Below are positions 1 through 8,608 of a stretch of DNA of 40,125 bases, one piece after another. A program made the position numbers and the translations under genes. Every line of letters starts with the position of its first letter. Position 1 is the stretch's first letter. Source of the DNA: Bacteroidota bacterium. Its GTDB lineage: Bacteria > Bacteroidota > Bacteroidia > Sphingobacteriales > Sphingobacteriaceae. The notes beneath the pieces were generated by a model, which was not told the DNA's origin, did no database searches, and saw only the letters and a program-made list of their open reading frames with translations. The DNA lies in contig JABDBW010000015.1 in the NCBI GenBank assembly GCA_013288485.1, positions 1-40,125 of the forward strand, written 5' to 3'.

Positions 1-2384
1 GCAGCTTTTATCGCTTTAAATATGATATAACCAGCCTGCTTAAACCGAATGCCCAAAACCTGCTGGAGGTGACAGTCGACAAAACATCAGCAAATGCTTC
101 TGTAAATGACGCGGAACGTAAAAACAGCGATTTCTGGTTATTTGGGGGTATATATCGCCCTGTTTATTTAGAAATTGTTCCCGAAACTTTTATCGACAGG
201 GTAGCTATAAATGCAAAAGCCGATGGTTCTTTTCAATTGGATGCCTATCTGCAAAATCTTCGCGGTGGTGAAACAATAGAGGCACAGGTTCAAAAGCTAA
301 ACGGTGAAAACGTGGGCAAGCCTTTTTCGGTCACTGCCAATACTATGCAGGATCATTTGGAGCTAAAAAGCAGTTTTAACAAACCTTTATTATGGAGTTC
401 CGAGTTCCCCAATTTATACCGGGTAGTTGTTGCTATAAAAAACAAACAGGGTGTTATTCATCGCATCAAACAAAAATTTGGTTTCCGCACGGTTGAGCTA
501 CGCCTTCATGACGGGTTTTATGTAAACGGCGCCAAAATACTACTGAAAGGTTGTAATCGCCATAGTTTCTGGCCCGAAACGGGGCGCACGCTAAGTCACC
601 CGGTTCATTTGCTGGATGTAAAATTGATGAAGGAAATGAATATGAACGCGGTACGCATGTCGCATTACCCTCCCGACCAGGATTTTTTAAATGTTTGCGA
701 TTCGCTGGGCTTGTATGTGCTGGATGAGCTAACCGGGTGGGAAGCGAAATACGATACCCTGGTTGGCCATAAACTGGTTAAAGAAATGGTGGTGCGCGAC
801 GTAAATCACCCGTCAATTATATTTTGGGATAACGGTAACGAGGGCGGCTGGAACACGTTACTGGATAATGATTATGCTTTATATGACCCACAAAACCGCA
901 CGGTAATACATCCCTGGGAAAGGTTTAATGGCACCAATACCAAACATTATCCTGATTATAGCTATATCGTAAAATCAGTAGCGACCGAGCAGGATGTTTT
1001 CTTCCCTACGGAGTTTATGCATGGCCTGTACGATGGCGGTGCAGGAGCAGGGCTGGATGATTTCTGGAGCCTGATGTTGAAACACCCGCATGGCGCAGGC
1101 GGTTTTATATGGGCATTTTTGGATGAGGCAGTGATCCGCACCGATAAGGATAATACCTACGATACCGATGGCAACCATGCCCCCGATGGTATCGTCGGCC
1201 CGCACCGCGAAAAGGAGGCGAGTTTTTATACCATAAAAGAAATTTGGTCGCCGGTATATATTAACCCCCAGCCAATTGATAAAACCTTTGATGGTAAAGT
1301 AGAGGTAGAGAACAGGTACGCTTTTACCAAATTAAGCCAGTGCACTTTTAAATGGCAGTTGGTTAAATTTCCATCGGCACAAAATAAAAGCACAAAGGCT
1401 ATTGTAATAGCTGCCGGCGCTCCGTTACCACCTGATCTTGCCCCCGGTGAAAAAGGTATGCTGAATTTGCACTTACCCCCGACATGGGCGACAAACGACG
1501 CACTTTATTTAACCGCATACGGACCACATGGCGAAGAATTATTTACCTGGAGCTGGGACATAAAAGCGCCGGCTGAAATAAAAAAGACTCCTGAAGCGTT
1601 GCCAAGTTCTGGTATTGAAAGCAGTACTGCCGGCAATGAGCTTATTATTAAAAATAATGGGGTAGCTTATTATTTTGCTAAAAACACCGGGTACATTGAA
1701 AAGGTAATTAAAGGTAAAACAACGATTTCCCTATCCGGCGGCCCGGTTTTGGCGGGAGTAAATACAACATTAAAGGATTTTACCAATAAAGCGGTTGATG
1801 GCAAATATGTTATTGAGGCTAATTACGGCGGTGCCGCAACCTTAAATATAAAATGGATATTCACGGTTAACCGCCCGGTTAAACTGGAATATGCCTATAC
1901 CCAAACCGGCGACGCTGATTTTATGGGTATAACTTTTAATTATCCGGAAGAAAAAATTACGGGTATGAAATGGCTGGGCCGGGGCCCTTACCGCGTTTGG
2001 AAAAACAGGTTGCGCGGGCAGCAATTTGGCGTGTGGCATAAGGCTTATAACAATACCATTACCGGCGAAACCTGGGGATACCCCGAATTTAAAGGCTACC
2101 ATGCCGAAGTTAACTGGGTGGTAATTGAAAATAAAGAATCGCCGTTTACGGTGTATACGGATAATAAAAATATGTACTTCCAAATGCTACACCCTGCAAG
2201 GGAAAAAGACGCGTTGAAAGAAAATAATGTAGAGCCGCCTTTCCCCGAAGGTAGCATAGGGTTTTTAAACGGGATAAGCGCTATTGGTACTAAGTTTCAA
2301 CCTGCAAAAGTGATGGGGCCGCAAAGCCAAAAAAATCATAATAACGGCCAGCCTGTGACAGGTACCCTTTGGTTTGAATTTTAA
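1..2384 (+). CDS. GH2 beta-galactosidase-like glycoside hydrolase, 5' end missing
   Basis: The reading frame is open to the left edge, so this is the C-terminal part of a longer protein. A GTG at 69 lies inside a sugar-binding domain and is not a credible start. The visible order is the end of the jelly-roll sugar-binding domain (FWLFGGIYRPVYL), an Ig-like domain, the TIM barrel and a C-terminal domain like the LacZ small-chain domain. The acid/base Glu is in NGNEGGW (codon 840-842) and the likely nucleophile Glu is in TEFMHG (codon 1011-1013). Family knowledge says such enzymes remove terminal beta-linked sugars, usually in the periplasm. The exact substrate (galactoside, glucuronide or other) cannot be read from sequence. 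No SusC/SusD pair is visible. GH2 assignment is firm. Confidence 0.93.
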   Translation, partial: SFYRFKYDITSLLKPNAQNLLEVTVDKTSANASVNDAERKNSDFWLFGGIYRPVYLEIVPETFIDRVAINAKADGSFQLDAYLQNLRGGETIEAQVQKLNGENVGKPFSVTANTMQDHLELKSSFNKPLLWSSEFPNLYRVVVAIKNKQGVIHRIKQKFGFRTVELRLHDGFYVNGAKILLKGCNRHSFWPETGRTLSHPVHLLDVKLMKEMNMNAVRMSHYPPDQDFLNVCDSLGLYVLDELTGWEAKYDTLVGHKLVKEMVVRDVNHPSIIFWDNGNEGGWNTLLDNDYALYDPQNRTVIHPWERFNGTNTKHYPDYSYIVKSVATEQDVFFPTEFMHGLYDGGAGAGLDDFWSLMLKHPHGAGGFIWAFLDEAVIRTDKDNTYDTDGNHAPDGIVGPHREKEASFYTIKEIWSPVYINPQPIDKTFDGKVEVENRYAFTKLSQCTFKWQLVKFPSAQNKSTKAIVIAAGAPLPPDLAPGEKGMLNLHLPPTWATNDALYLTAYGPHGEELFTWSWDIKAPAEIKKTPEALPSSGIESSTAGNELIIKNNGVAYYFAKNTGYIEKVIKGKTTISLSGGPVLAGVNTTLKDFTNKAVDGKYVIEANYGGAATLNIKWIFTVNRPVKLEYAYTQTGDADFMGITFNYPEEKITGMKWLGRGPYRVWKNRLRGQQFGVWHKAYNNTITGETWGYPEFKGYHAEVNWVVIENKESPFTVYTDNKNMYFQMLHPAREKDALKENNVEPPFPEGSIGFLNGISAIGTKFQPAKVMGPQSQKNHNNGQPVTGTLWFEF

Positions 2385-2448
2385 GTGATGTTATTTTTTG
2401 TAATAAAAATAAATTACCTTGCTCTAAGAAGCATAAAGTATAATAACC

Positions 2449-3231
2449 ATGGCTGTTGAGCAGGATAAATACATATTAAAAGTTGAAGGCCTTCACGTTA
2501 ATTACGGTAATGTTGTTGCCGTTAATAATGTGGGGTTCGATGTGCTCCAGGGGGAAATTTTTGGTTTGCTTGGCCCAAACGGCGCGGGCAAAACAAGCAC
2601 CCTGAGCGCCATAGAAGGCTTAATAAAATTTAAAGAGGGCACCATTATAGTAAACGGGCAAAGTGTTAGCGAAAAGCCATTGCACGCACGGGCTTCAATG
2701 GGTGTGCAATTGCAATCAACCAGTTTTCAGCCCGAATTGAATGTGGTGCAAATTCTGCAATTGTTTTCGGGTATCTACGGCGTACCGATGAGTAAGGATA
2801 AAATAAAAGATACCCTTAAAGATATCGGCCTGGAAGATGCGTCCGCTAAAAAATTCAGCCAGCTTTCGGGCGGGCAGCAGCAACGGGTTTCGTTGGTTAT
2901 AGCAACCATACACAACCCCAGATTGGTGTTGCTTGATGAACCCACAACCGGGCTCGACCCGCAGGCGCGCCGCCAGCTTTGGGGGCGCATTGAGGCCATA
3001 CGTGAACGGGGCCACGCGGTGTTATTAACCACGCACTCCATGGAAGAAGCAGAATCTGTTTGCGACCGTATAGCTATTATTGATCACGGCCGTGTAATTG
3101 CTGTTGATACCCCACAAGCGCTCATAGACAAACACCGCGATGACCCGGAAGTAATAGCCGTTTCGCGCCGGGGGAAAATAACTTTAGAAGATGTATTTAT
3201 TGGCTTAACCGGCAGCGCGGTACGCGCCTGA
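2449..3231 (+). CDS. ABC transporter ATP-binding protein
   Basis: This 260-residue protein is an ABC ATPase that would power the permease encoded next. Walker A is GPNGAGKT (about residues 42-49), the signature is LSGGQQQR (139-146), Walker B is LVLLDEP (159-164), and the switch His is in LTTHSMEEAE. The short form with a C-terminal extension resembles the drug, antibiotic or Na+ exporter ATPases (CcmA type) that pair with ABC-2 permeases. The ATG at 2449 gives a natural N terminus. An 11-base A run covers the junction to the permease, 14 bases downstream. Substrate unknown. Confidence 0.93.
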   Translation: MAVEQDKYILKVEGLHVNYGNVVAVNNVGFDVLQGEIFGLLGPNGAGKTSTLSAIEGLIKFKEGTIIVNGQSVSEKPLHARASMGVQLQSTSFQPELNVVQILQLFSGIYGVPMSKDKIKDTLKDIGLEDASAKKFSQLSGGQQQRVSLVIATIHNPRLVLLDEPTTGLDPQARRQLWGRIEAIRERGHAVLLTTHSMEEAESVCDRIAIIDHGRVIAVDTPQALIDKHRDDPEVIAVSRRGKITLEDVFIGLTGSAVRA

Positions 3232-3245
3232 TCTCAAAAAAAAAA

Positions 3246-3998
3246 ATGGAAGAAACGATCATACCCAAAACATCAACCGTATTTGCTACGCTATTCAGGG
3301 CCGATATGGCTACTTTAATAAGTAACCGCCGTTCGGCTATAATATCATTGTTCGTGCCTTTGATTGTATTGTTTACATGGAAAGGACTTATTAAACATGT
3401 AGGCGGTCCTACCGTGTTAGCCACGGCTATTGCTATCGGCCTTATCGCTATTGGTTTAATGGGTTATACACTATCGGTCGCCAGGGATAGAGATAAAGGT
3501 ATTTTTCAACGCCTGCGTGTAGCACCAGTGCCTACCTGGGTAATTATGACAAGTCGCATCTGTGTTCAACTGGTAATGATAGCCGTGTTAACATTGGTAG
3601 TTTTTATTGTAGGATATCAATATGATGGTGTTTTACTTGCTCCTTTGGGCTATGTGATTACCTTTTTTATAGCCATTTTAGGCGCAACCGTTTATTTGAG
3701 CCTGGGCCAACTGATAGTAGGCCTGATAAAAGGTTTTGAAACCATCAACGCCGTAACCCGCATTACCTATATTGCACTAATGATGGTGGGTATGTTTAGT
3801 ACATTTTTTGAAAACCAGCAGCTAAAAGAAGTGGTGCGCTTTTCGCCGTATGGATGTGTCAAAATGATGTTGGCAGCCAGTATGGAACCTTCAAAAGCAT
3901 GGGCGCACGATGCCAACATAGCCGTTTTATGCAGCCTGGGCTATATTGTAGTATTTGCCGGTATAGGCATTAAAAATTTTCAGTGGAGCAGTAAATAG
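3246..3998 (+). CDS. ABC-2 type transporter permease
   Basis: This 250-residue protein has about six hydrophobic segments and an ABC-2 layout: a cytoplasmic N terminus, then membrane spans from about residue 30, with the conserved stretch RDRDKGIFQRLRVAPVP, which matches the ABC-2 coupling region (R-E-x-G-x-x-x-x-L-x-x-x-P). It would form the membrane half of the exporter with the preceding ATPase. The ATG at 3246 is the last base of an A11 tract, so initiation depends on an A-rich leader and not on a Shine-Dalgarno site. It converges with the glycosyltransferase gene, separated by an imperfect hairpin. Confidence 0.88.
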   Translation: MEETIIPKTSTVFATLFRADMATLISNRRSAIISLFVPLIVLFTWKGLIKHVGGPTVLATAIAIGLIAIGLMGYTLSVARDRDKGIFQRLRVAPVPTWVIMTSRICVQLVMIAVLTLVVFIVGYQYDGVLLAPLGYVITFFIAILGATVYLSLGQLIVGLIKGFETINAVTRITYIALMMVGMFSTFFENQQLKEVVRFSPYGCVKMMLAASMEPSKAWAHDANIAVLCSLGYIVVFAGIGIKNFQWSSK

Positions 3999-4021
3999 GG
4001 CATTATACTATTTCAGAGCGT

Positions 4022-4095
4022 TGTCAGTCTGAGCCCCGTCGAAGACTATGTGCGAGGGCCTTTACGCCTATGCTTCGACGTGGCTTAGCATGACA
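4022..4095. repeat. Imperfect inverted-repeat hairpin between convergent genes
   Basis: The left arm begins TGTCAGTCTGAGCCCCGTCG and the right arm ends CGACGTGGCTTAGCATGACA. The right arm's reverse complement matches the left with a few substitutions over about 27 bp. It fills the gap between the convergent ABC permease and glycosyltransferase genes and may act as a two-way terminator. It belongs to the same style of TGTCAT-ended palindrome as those at 7778, 34816 and 35815. Confidence 0.75.
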
Positions 4096-4103
4096 CCCTG
4101 CCG

Positions 4104-5726
4104 CTAATTACCAAACGGCGGCAAACCTTTTAACTGCCGGTATAAGGGATAATTCTCCTTAAACGGTTTAGCCGATTCGTGAAAGTTTTTGCAATAATAA
4201 ACCTGCAAATGCTCTTCCACTATTCCGCCGCGGATAACGGGGATATCGGCCAGTTTGGTTACGCTGTCAAAAAACGGGTTAACATCTTCATCAACCGTAT
4301 CCTGGTGGTCCTCGCCAATTATGATGGCATCTTTACCAATAAGCGTATTCGGATCAACCAAAAAAGCCATATTGCGCGCGTCGGGGTTAAAGCAAATGAT
4401 GTCTTTTTTACCTTTCAGCGCCCAATCTACTTTACCGGTTAGCCACCAGCGGGTGCTGCCTGCAAAAATATTTTTGTTGGCTATCCAGCCTTCTTTTTCA
4501 AAGCGGGTCATAACATCATCAAAATCAACACCCTGTATGGTTGGGTCTACTGTACCGCCGCCCAAACTTACCACCCATTTAGGGCCGTATGATTGCCAGA
4601 AGCCGGTAACCATGTGCAGCCCAAGCACACTTATGGTGATGATAGTAAAATAAATAGAAAAGTTGAGCCACCTGCGGGTAAGGCGTTTTGCTTTGCTATC
4701 GCTTAACTTTTTATCAATAGCAAAACCTAATGGCATAAAAAGCATCATGTAACCGGGCGCCTGCCAGTGAAAATGATATTGCAAATCGGCCCAAAGTGTA
4801 ATGATGGTAAAAAACACAATAGGCAATACCGACATCCAAAAAATAAAACCGTAAGTGGCCTGCTGGCGCAGTTTATAGGTTACCCAAAGCTGCTTTACGG
4901 TAGGGAACCATATCCAGGGCAATAGCCATACCGCCTGGCCCAATATGCTTCTTAAAAACCAGTCGATATGTAAATGAAGGCCCTCGTTACTTGTTCCGGC
5001 CCTTGAACCCTGGAAAACAAACGATGCCCAATTATTTTTATAGTTCCACCATAACACCGGGAACGCCATGAGTATGGTGATGAGCACGGCCAGGTAGGGG
5101 CCGGGATGTTTTAACCAATGCCGCTGATTTTTATTGGTGCTTACAAACATAAATACCCCTGCAAATAAAAACAGCACATGGTACTTGCTTAACGTTGCCA
5201 GCCCCATGCAAATGCCAATTATTATCCAAAGCATATATATTTTACGGCTATCGGTTGCCGGGTTAAGCGGTTTTTCTTCGCCAATACCTATTACCCTCAT
5301 GATGTACCAGGTACTCAGCATCCAGAAAAACATCAGCGGCGCGTCGGGCTGGTACCAGCAGGCAATAGCCACGGTAAATACCGCGCTTAAATTCATTACC
5401 GTTACCGCCCAAAAACCGGCTTTGGCGTTGAATAATTTCCGGGTGATTAAAAAAAGCAGCCAGCTTGTGCCCGCGAATAATAAAACGGTGGGGAACCGTA
5501 AACCTAAATTATTTAACCCTAATAGCTTTATACTTAACCCGCCCAGCCAGAAAAACAGGGGCGGCTGGTCGAAATAGCTCCAGTCAAAATGCAAAGCGCC
5601 CCTGAAATAATACGATTCACCGTTACCCAAACCGGTATAAGCGGCAATAAGCAGACGAATAAAAAAAGTAACTATAATGAGGGTTAAAGTATACGACCGT
5701 GCATTATCTTCTGTTAATTTTTTCAT
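4104..5726 (-). CDS. GT39/PMT_2-type membrane glycosyltransferase
   Basis: This 540-residue polytopic protein has roughly eleven to twelve membrane spans in the first 370 residues, followed by a soluble tail. It resembles the dolichyl-phosphate-mannose mannosyltransferase/ArnT superfamily (GT-C fold), which moves a sugar from a polyprenyl-phosphate donor to protein or lipid A on the periplasmic side. The first large loop has GNGESYYFRGALHFDW followed by SYFDQPPLFFWL, the position where most relatives have an acidic pair in D-E-x-Y-Y. Here the first acidic residue is Gly and only the Glu remains. Other family features are HFHWQAPGY and the aromatic-rich loops. Acceptor and sugar cannot be predicted. 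Confidence 0.85.
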   Translation of the reverse strand: MKKLTEDNARSYTLTLIIVTFFIRLLIAAYTGLGNGESYYFRGALHFDWSYFDQPPLFFWLGGLSIKLLGLNNLGLRFPTVLLFAGTSWLLFLITRKLFNAKAGFWAVTVMNLSAVFTVAIACWYQPDAPLMFFWMLSTWYIMRVIGIGEEKPLNPATDSRKIYMLWIIIGICMGLATLSKYHVLFLFAGVFMFVSTNKNQRHWLKHPGPYLAVLITILMAFPVLWWNYKNNWASFVFQGSRAGTSNEGLHLHIDWFLRSILGQAVWLLPWIWFPTVKQLWVTYKLRQQATYGFIFWMSVLPIVFFTIITLWADLQYHFHWQAPGYMMLFMPLGFAIDKKLSDSKAKRLTRRWLNFSIYFTIITISVLGLHMVTGFWQSYGPKWVVSLGGGTVDPTIQGVDFDDVMTRFEKEGWIANKNIFAGSTRWWLTGKVDWALKGKKDIICFNPDARNMAFLVDPNTLIGKDAIIIGEDHQDTVDEDVNPFFDSVTKLADIPVIRGGIVEEHLQVYYCKNFHESAKPFKENYPLYRQLKGLPPFGN

Positions 5727-5812
5727 TTAAATCAGAGGTTCTTTTGAGCAGTGCAAGGTCTTAATTTTTTTAATTAAAAGCAGGATTTAGTTATATTTAA
5801 AAGAGAAAAATT

Positions 5813-6199
5813 ATGGCGCTAAAACTGCTTGATGTACTATTTACCCTGTTTCACCTGGCTATTATTGGCTTTAACCTGTTAGGATGGATATGGCCCTCAA
5901 CCCGGAAACTGCATTTAATTTGTGTTGCTGTTACGGCGGGATGCTGGTTTATATTGGGTATTTGGTTTGGAATTGGATATTGCCCAATTACCGACTGGCA
6001 ATGGCAGATCAAGGAAAAGTTGGGCGAACACAACCTTCCCAATTCGTTTATTGAATATTGTGTCAAAGCGATTAGCGGCAATTCAATAAGCCCAACGGTG
6101 GTTCATAACATGACCGCTGTGTGCTTTTTCCTGGCTGTGCTGCTTTCTGTATATGTTAACTTTTTTAAGAAAACGCGAAGTATAATTAATAAGGAATAA
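5813..6199 (+). CDS. DUF2784 family membrane protein
   Basis: This 128-residue protein has about four hydrophobic segments (near residues 5-25, 32-55, 90-118 and part of the middle). The central motif YCPITDWQWQIKEKLGE matches what I recall of DUF2784 (C-P-L-T-x-W-E/Q). Function is unknown. A possible -7 box TATATTTA lies near 5790-5800, one base off the Bacteroidota consensus. It is followed closely by the beta-propeller gene and may share its transcript. Confidence 0.72.
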   Translation: MALKLLDVLFTLFHLAIIGFNLLGWIWPSTRKLHLICVAVTAGCWFILGIWFGIGYCPITDWQWQIKEKLGEHNLPNSFIEYCVKAISGNSISPTVVHNMTAVCFFLAVLLSVYVNFFKKTRSIINKE

Positions 6200-6258
6200 A
6201 TATTAAATTGCAATGGATACTTCCCATTAGAACCGCCCATTTTTTTGAACCTTATAAA

Positions 6259-7764
6259 ATGAAAAAAATTAGTTTGCTTACGGCAGTGTTTGCTGTCTTT
6301 TTAAGCCTTTCATCTTTCGCGCAAGGCCCCCTGGGTGTTTTTGACGGACAAGGTGATGTAGGTGCAAAAACCAGGCCCGGATATGGTGTTTATTTACCGC
6401 AAACCCGCCAGTATATCCTATCAGGTTCGGGAGAAAATGTTTGGAACGATAAGGATGAGTTCCACTATGTATACAAGCGCATGAAAGGCGATTTTATAGT
6501 AAATACCCGTGCTGATTTTGTAGGGTGGGAGGGCGTAGAACTGCACCGCAAAATTGGCTGGATGGTACGCAAATCATTGGATGGCAATTCGGCGCACGTT
6601 AATGCAGTTGTGCATGGTAATGGGCTTACTTCCCTGCAGTTCAGGCGTACGGCAGGCGCTAAAACCGAAGAGATCTATTCAAAAACCGACCACGCCAATA
6701 TTATACAACTGGAGCGTAAAGGAAATACCTATACCATGCGGGTGGCTAAATTTGGCGAATCGTTTGTTACCGCCCAAATAGCTGATATTGACTTGGGCGA
6801 TGAGGTGTACGTGGGCCTGTTCATCGGTTCACATAATGCCGATGTTAATGAAAGCGCCGTATTCAGCAATGTGCGTATCACAGTTCCTTTTCCTGATAAT
6901 AAAAAGATGGGAATGATACTGGGCAGCAATTTAGAGTTAATGGAAATTGCCAGCGGCGACCGCAAAATTGTTTACTCGGTTCCTTATTCCATACAGGCGC
7001 CCAACTGGACACCCGACAATAAAAGCCTGGTATTTAATGATGAGAAAGGCACACTATACAATTTTGACCTGGCAAGCGGAAAGCCTTCTGTAATTAATAC
7101 CGGCGGCATAAAAAACAATAACGACCACGTTATCTCATTTGATGGTAAAATGATTGGTTTGAGCAGTAATACAAAAGCGGGTTCAATTGTTTACACGGTG
7201 CCTATTGGCGGCGGAACGCCTAAACAAATTACACCAACCGGGCCATCATATTTGCATGGCTGGTCGCCCGACGGGAAGAGCCTGGTATTTTGCGGGCAGC
7301 GAAACGGCGATTTTGATGTTTATAAAGTCCCTGCGGATGGCGGCCCCGAAGTGCAGTTAACCAATACGAAAGGGCTGGATGACGGCCCTGAGTATACGCC
7401 GGATGGCAAATACATTTATTTTAACTCGGTACGTTCGGGCGTGATGCAAATATGGCGCATGAAACCCGACGGAAGCGGGCAGGAGCAGGTAACCAATGAT
7501 GATATGAATAACTGGTTCGCCCATATTTCGCCGGATGGAAAATGGATGGTTTTTATATCGTTTTTAAAAGAGGAAGTTGACCCCGGCGCACACCCGGCTT
7601 ATAAGCATGTTTATATCCGTTTAATGCCCGTCGCAGGCGGCAAGCCAAAGGTACTGGCCTATTTTTATGGCGGGCAGGGATCCATCAATACCCCGTCGTG
7701 GTCGCCGGATAGTAAGCGGATAGCGTTTATTAGTAATAGTGATATGGGAGAACCGGGTAAGTAG
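6259..7764 (+). CDS. Secreted protein with lectin-like domain and TolB-type PD40 beta-propeller
   Basis: I chose the ATG at 6259 because it begins a clean signal peptide (MKKISLLTAVFAVFLSLSS, cut after FA-Q); an in-frame upstream start at 6208 would add 17 residues ahead of it. The mature protein has two parts. Residues about 22-215 look like a DUF1349/concanavalin-type beta-sandwich (VNTRADFVGWEGVELHRKIG, YVGLFIGSHN). Residues about 230-500 hold PD40 repeats (APNWTPDNKSLVFND, GWSPDGKSLVFCG, PEYTPDGKYIYFNS, HISPDGKWMVF, PSWSPDSKRIAFIS). Such proteins are periplasmic or surface-bound and are often annotated as TolB-like 'biopolymer transporter Tol'. Binding partner unknown. Confidence 0.85.
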   Translation: MKKISLLTAVFAVFLSLSSFAQGPLGVFDGQGDVGAKTRPGYGVYLPQTRQYILSGSGENVWNDKDEFHYVYKRMKGDFIVNTRADFVGWEGVELHRKIGWMVRKSLDGNSAHVNAVVHGNGLTSLQFRRTAGAKTEEIYSKTDHANIIQLERKGNTYTMRVAKFGESFVTAQIADIDLGDEVYVGLFIGSHNADVNESAVFSNVRITVPFPDNKKMGMILGSNLELMEIASGDRKIVYSVPYSIQAPNWTPDNKSLVFNDEKGTLYNFDLASGKPSVINTGGIKNNNDHVISFDGKMIGLSSNTKAGSIVYTVPIGGGTPKQITPTGPSYLHGWSPDGKSLVFCGQRNGDFDVYKVPADGGPEVQLTNTKGLDDGPEYTPDGKYIYFNSVRSGVMQIWRMKPDGSGQEQVTNDDMNNWFAHISPDGKWMVFISFLKEEVDPGAHPAYKHVYIRLMPVAGGKPKVLAYFYGGQGSINTPSWSPDSKRIAFISNSDMGEPGK

Positions 7765-7777
7765 AAGCGCAAACATA

Positions 7778-7864
7778 AATGTCATTTCGAACGATAGAGA
7801 GAAATCTTATACGCTTTGCATGATGTATAAGATTTCTCTCTCGTACCTCGTTCGAAATGACATT
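7778..7864. repeat. Near-perfect inverted repeat with AATGTCATTTCGAACGA ends
   Basis: The left arm (AATGTCATTTCGAACGA then TAGAGAGAAATCTTATA) is matched by the reverse complement of the right arm, except for a 4-base insertion in the right arm. The element ends AATGACATT and sits between the convergent beta-propeller and VOC genes. The arms share the GTCATT terminus and the AATCT inner motif with the elements at 34816 and 35815. Confidence 0.85.
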
Positions 7865-7874
7865 GTTTTTATTT

Positions 7875-8345
7875 TTAAGATTCACTCGCCCTCTCCAGTT
7901 CCGCAATATCCAGCTTGCCCATTTTAAGCATGGCGTTCATGGCATTTTTTGCTTTCTTGGGGTTGGGGTTACCTAATAATTGGCCCAGGTTAGCCGGTAC
8001 AATTTGCCACGATAAACCAAACTTGTCCTTCAACCAGCCGCACCGGCTTTCCTGGCCGCCTGCAGTTAACTTTTCCCAATACTCATCTATCTCCTGCTGT
8101 GTTTCGCAGTTTACAAAAAACGATACGGCTTCTGTAAATTTAAACATAGGCCCGCCATTCAATCCCATAAACTGCTGACCTTCCAGTTCAAAGGTGGCGG
8201 TAACTACCGTTCCGCCGGCTACGGAACCTGCTTCGGTATAGCGGGTAACATTTCCAATTTTTGAATTCTTAAAAACAGACGCGTAAAAATTCATTGCCTC
8301 TTCCAAATTATTGTCGAACCATAAAAATGGGGTGATCTTGTTCAT
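7875..8345 (-). CDS. VOC superfamily PhnB/3-demethylubiquinone-methyltransferase-like protein
   Basis: This 156-residue protein opens with MNKITPFLWFDNNLEEAMNFYASVFKNSKI, the usual start of the PhnB-like (3-dmu-9_3-mt) group of the glyoxalase/VOC fold. It also has FMGLNGGP, SFFVNC, EYWEKLTAGG and a C-terminal CGWLKDKFGLSWQIVP. Members have paired beta-alpha-beta-beta-beta modules, and their true activity is mostly unknown despite the methyltransferase name. The gene has a convincing promoter of its own with a palindrome in the spacer (8387-8415). Confidence 0.9.
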   Translation of the reverse strand: MNKITPFLWFDNNLEEAMNFYASVFKNSKIGNVTRYTEAGSVAGGTVVTATFELEGQQFMGLNGGPMFKFTEAVSFFVNCETQQEIDEYWEKLTAGGQESRCGWLKDKFGLSWQIVPANLGQLLGNPNPKKAKNAMNAMLKMGKLDIAELERASES

Positions 8346-8608
8346 TGTACTTTCCTTTTAAGTTAATGGTTAAAAATATTCTGTAACAAATATAGCATTC
8401 AATGAATGCTGCAAACAGGGTGCATAGGTGACATTTTAAGGGTTAATTACGACATGATTTTTTTATACATTATTGAAGAAAAAAATATATTATCCCCCCG
8501 TTTTTATAATAGGGTAGTATTTAATATAGAAATATTTAACTAAATAGTTAGTATATGTTTTTATATTTAACAATAATTAGCATAGTAAGGTTTTTAAAAA
8601 AGCAGTTA
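8346..8608. other. Intergenic region upstream of the STN gene cluster
   Basis: Apart from the VOC promoter, this AT-rich gap holds a C6 tract followed by GTTTTTATAATAGGG (from 8494) and a small palindrome TAACTAAATAGTTA (8537-8550). No exact TAnnTTTG box was found for the downstream cluster. TATGTTTT near 8553 is one base off. No gene seen. Confidence 0.5.
8387..8415 (-). promoter_or_regulatory. Promoter with spacer palindrome for the VOC gene
   Basis: On the minus strand, TTTG (8412-8415) is followed after 17 nt by a perfect -7 box TATATTTG (8387-8394), fitting the Bacteroidota TTTG / TAnnTTTG pattern. The spacer holds the palindrome GCATTCAATGAATGC (8395-8409; 7-bp arms, one central base), placed where a bound repressor would block the polymerase. 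The predicted leader is about 35 nt. Confidence 0.6.

Noticed and set aside
4255..4653. Plus-strand ORFs opposite the GT39 gene and similar long antisense ORFs in dnaB, rlmB, lepA and the GH92 gene
   Set aside because: They are opposite-strand shadows of well-supported genes with no recognisable motifs.
1..5726. A polysaccharide utilisation locus around the GH2 gene
   Set aside because: No SusC/SusD pair, sigma/anti-sigma pair or hybrid two-component regulator is seen; the GH2 and GH92 genes lie 11 kb apart on opposite strands.
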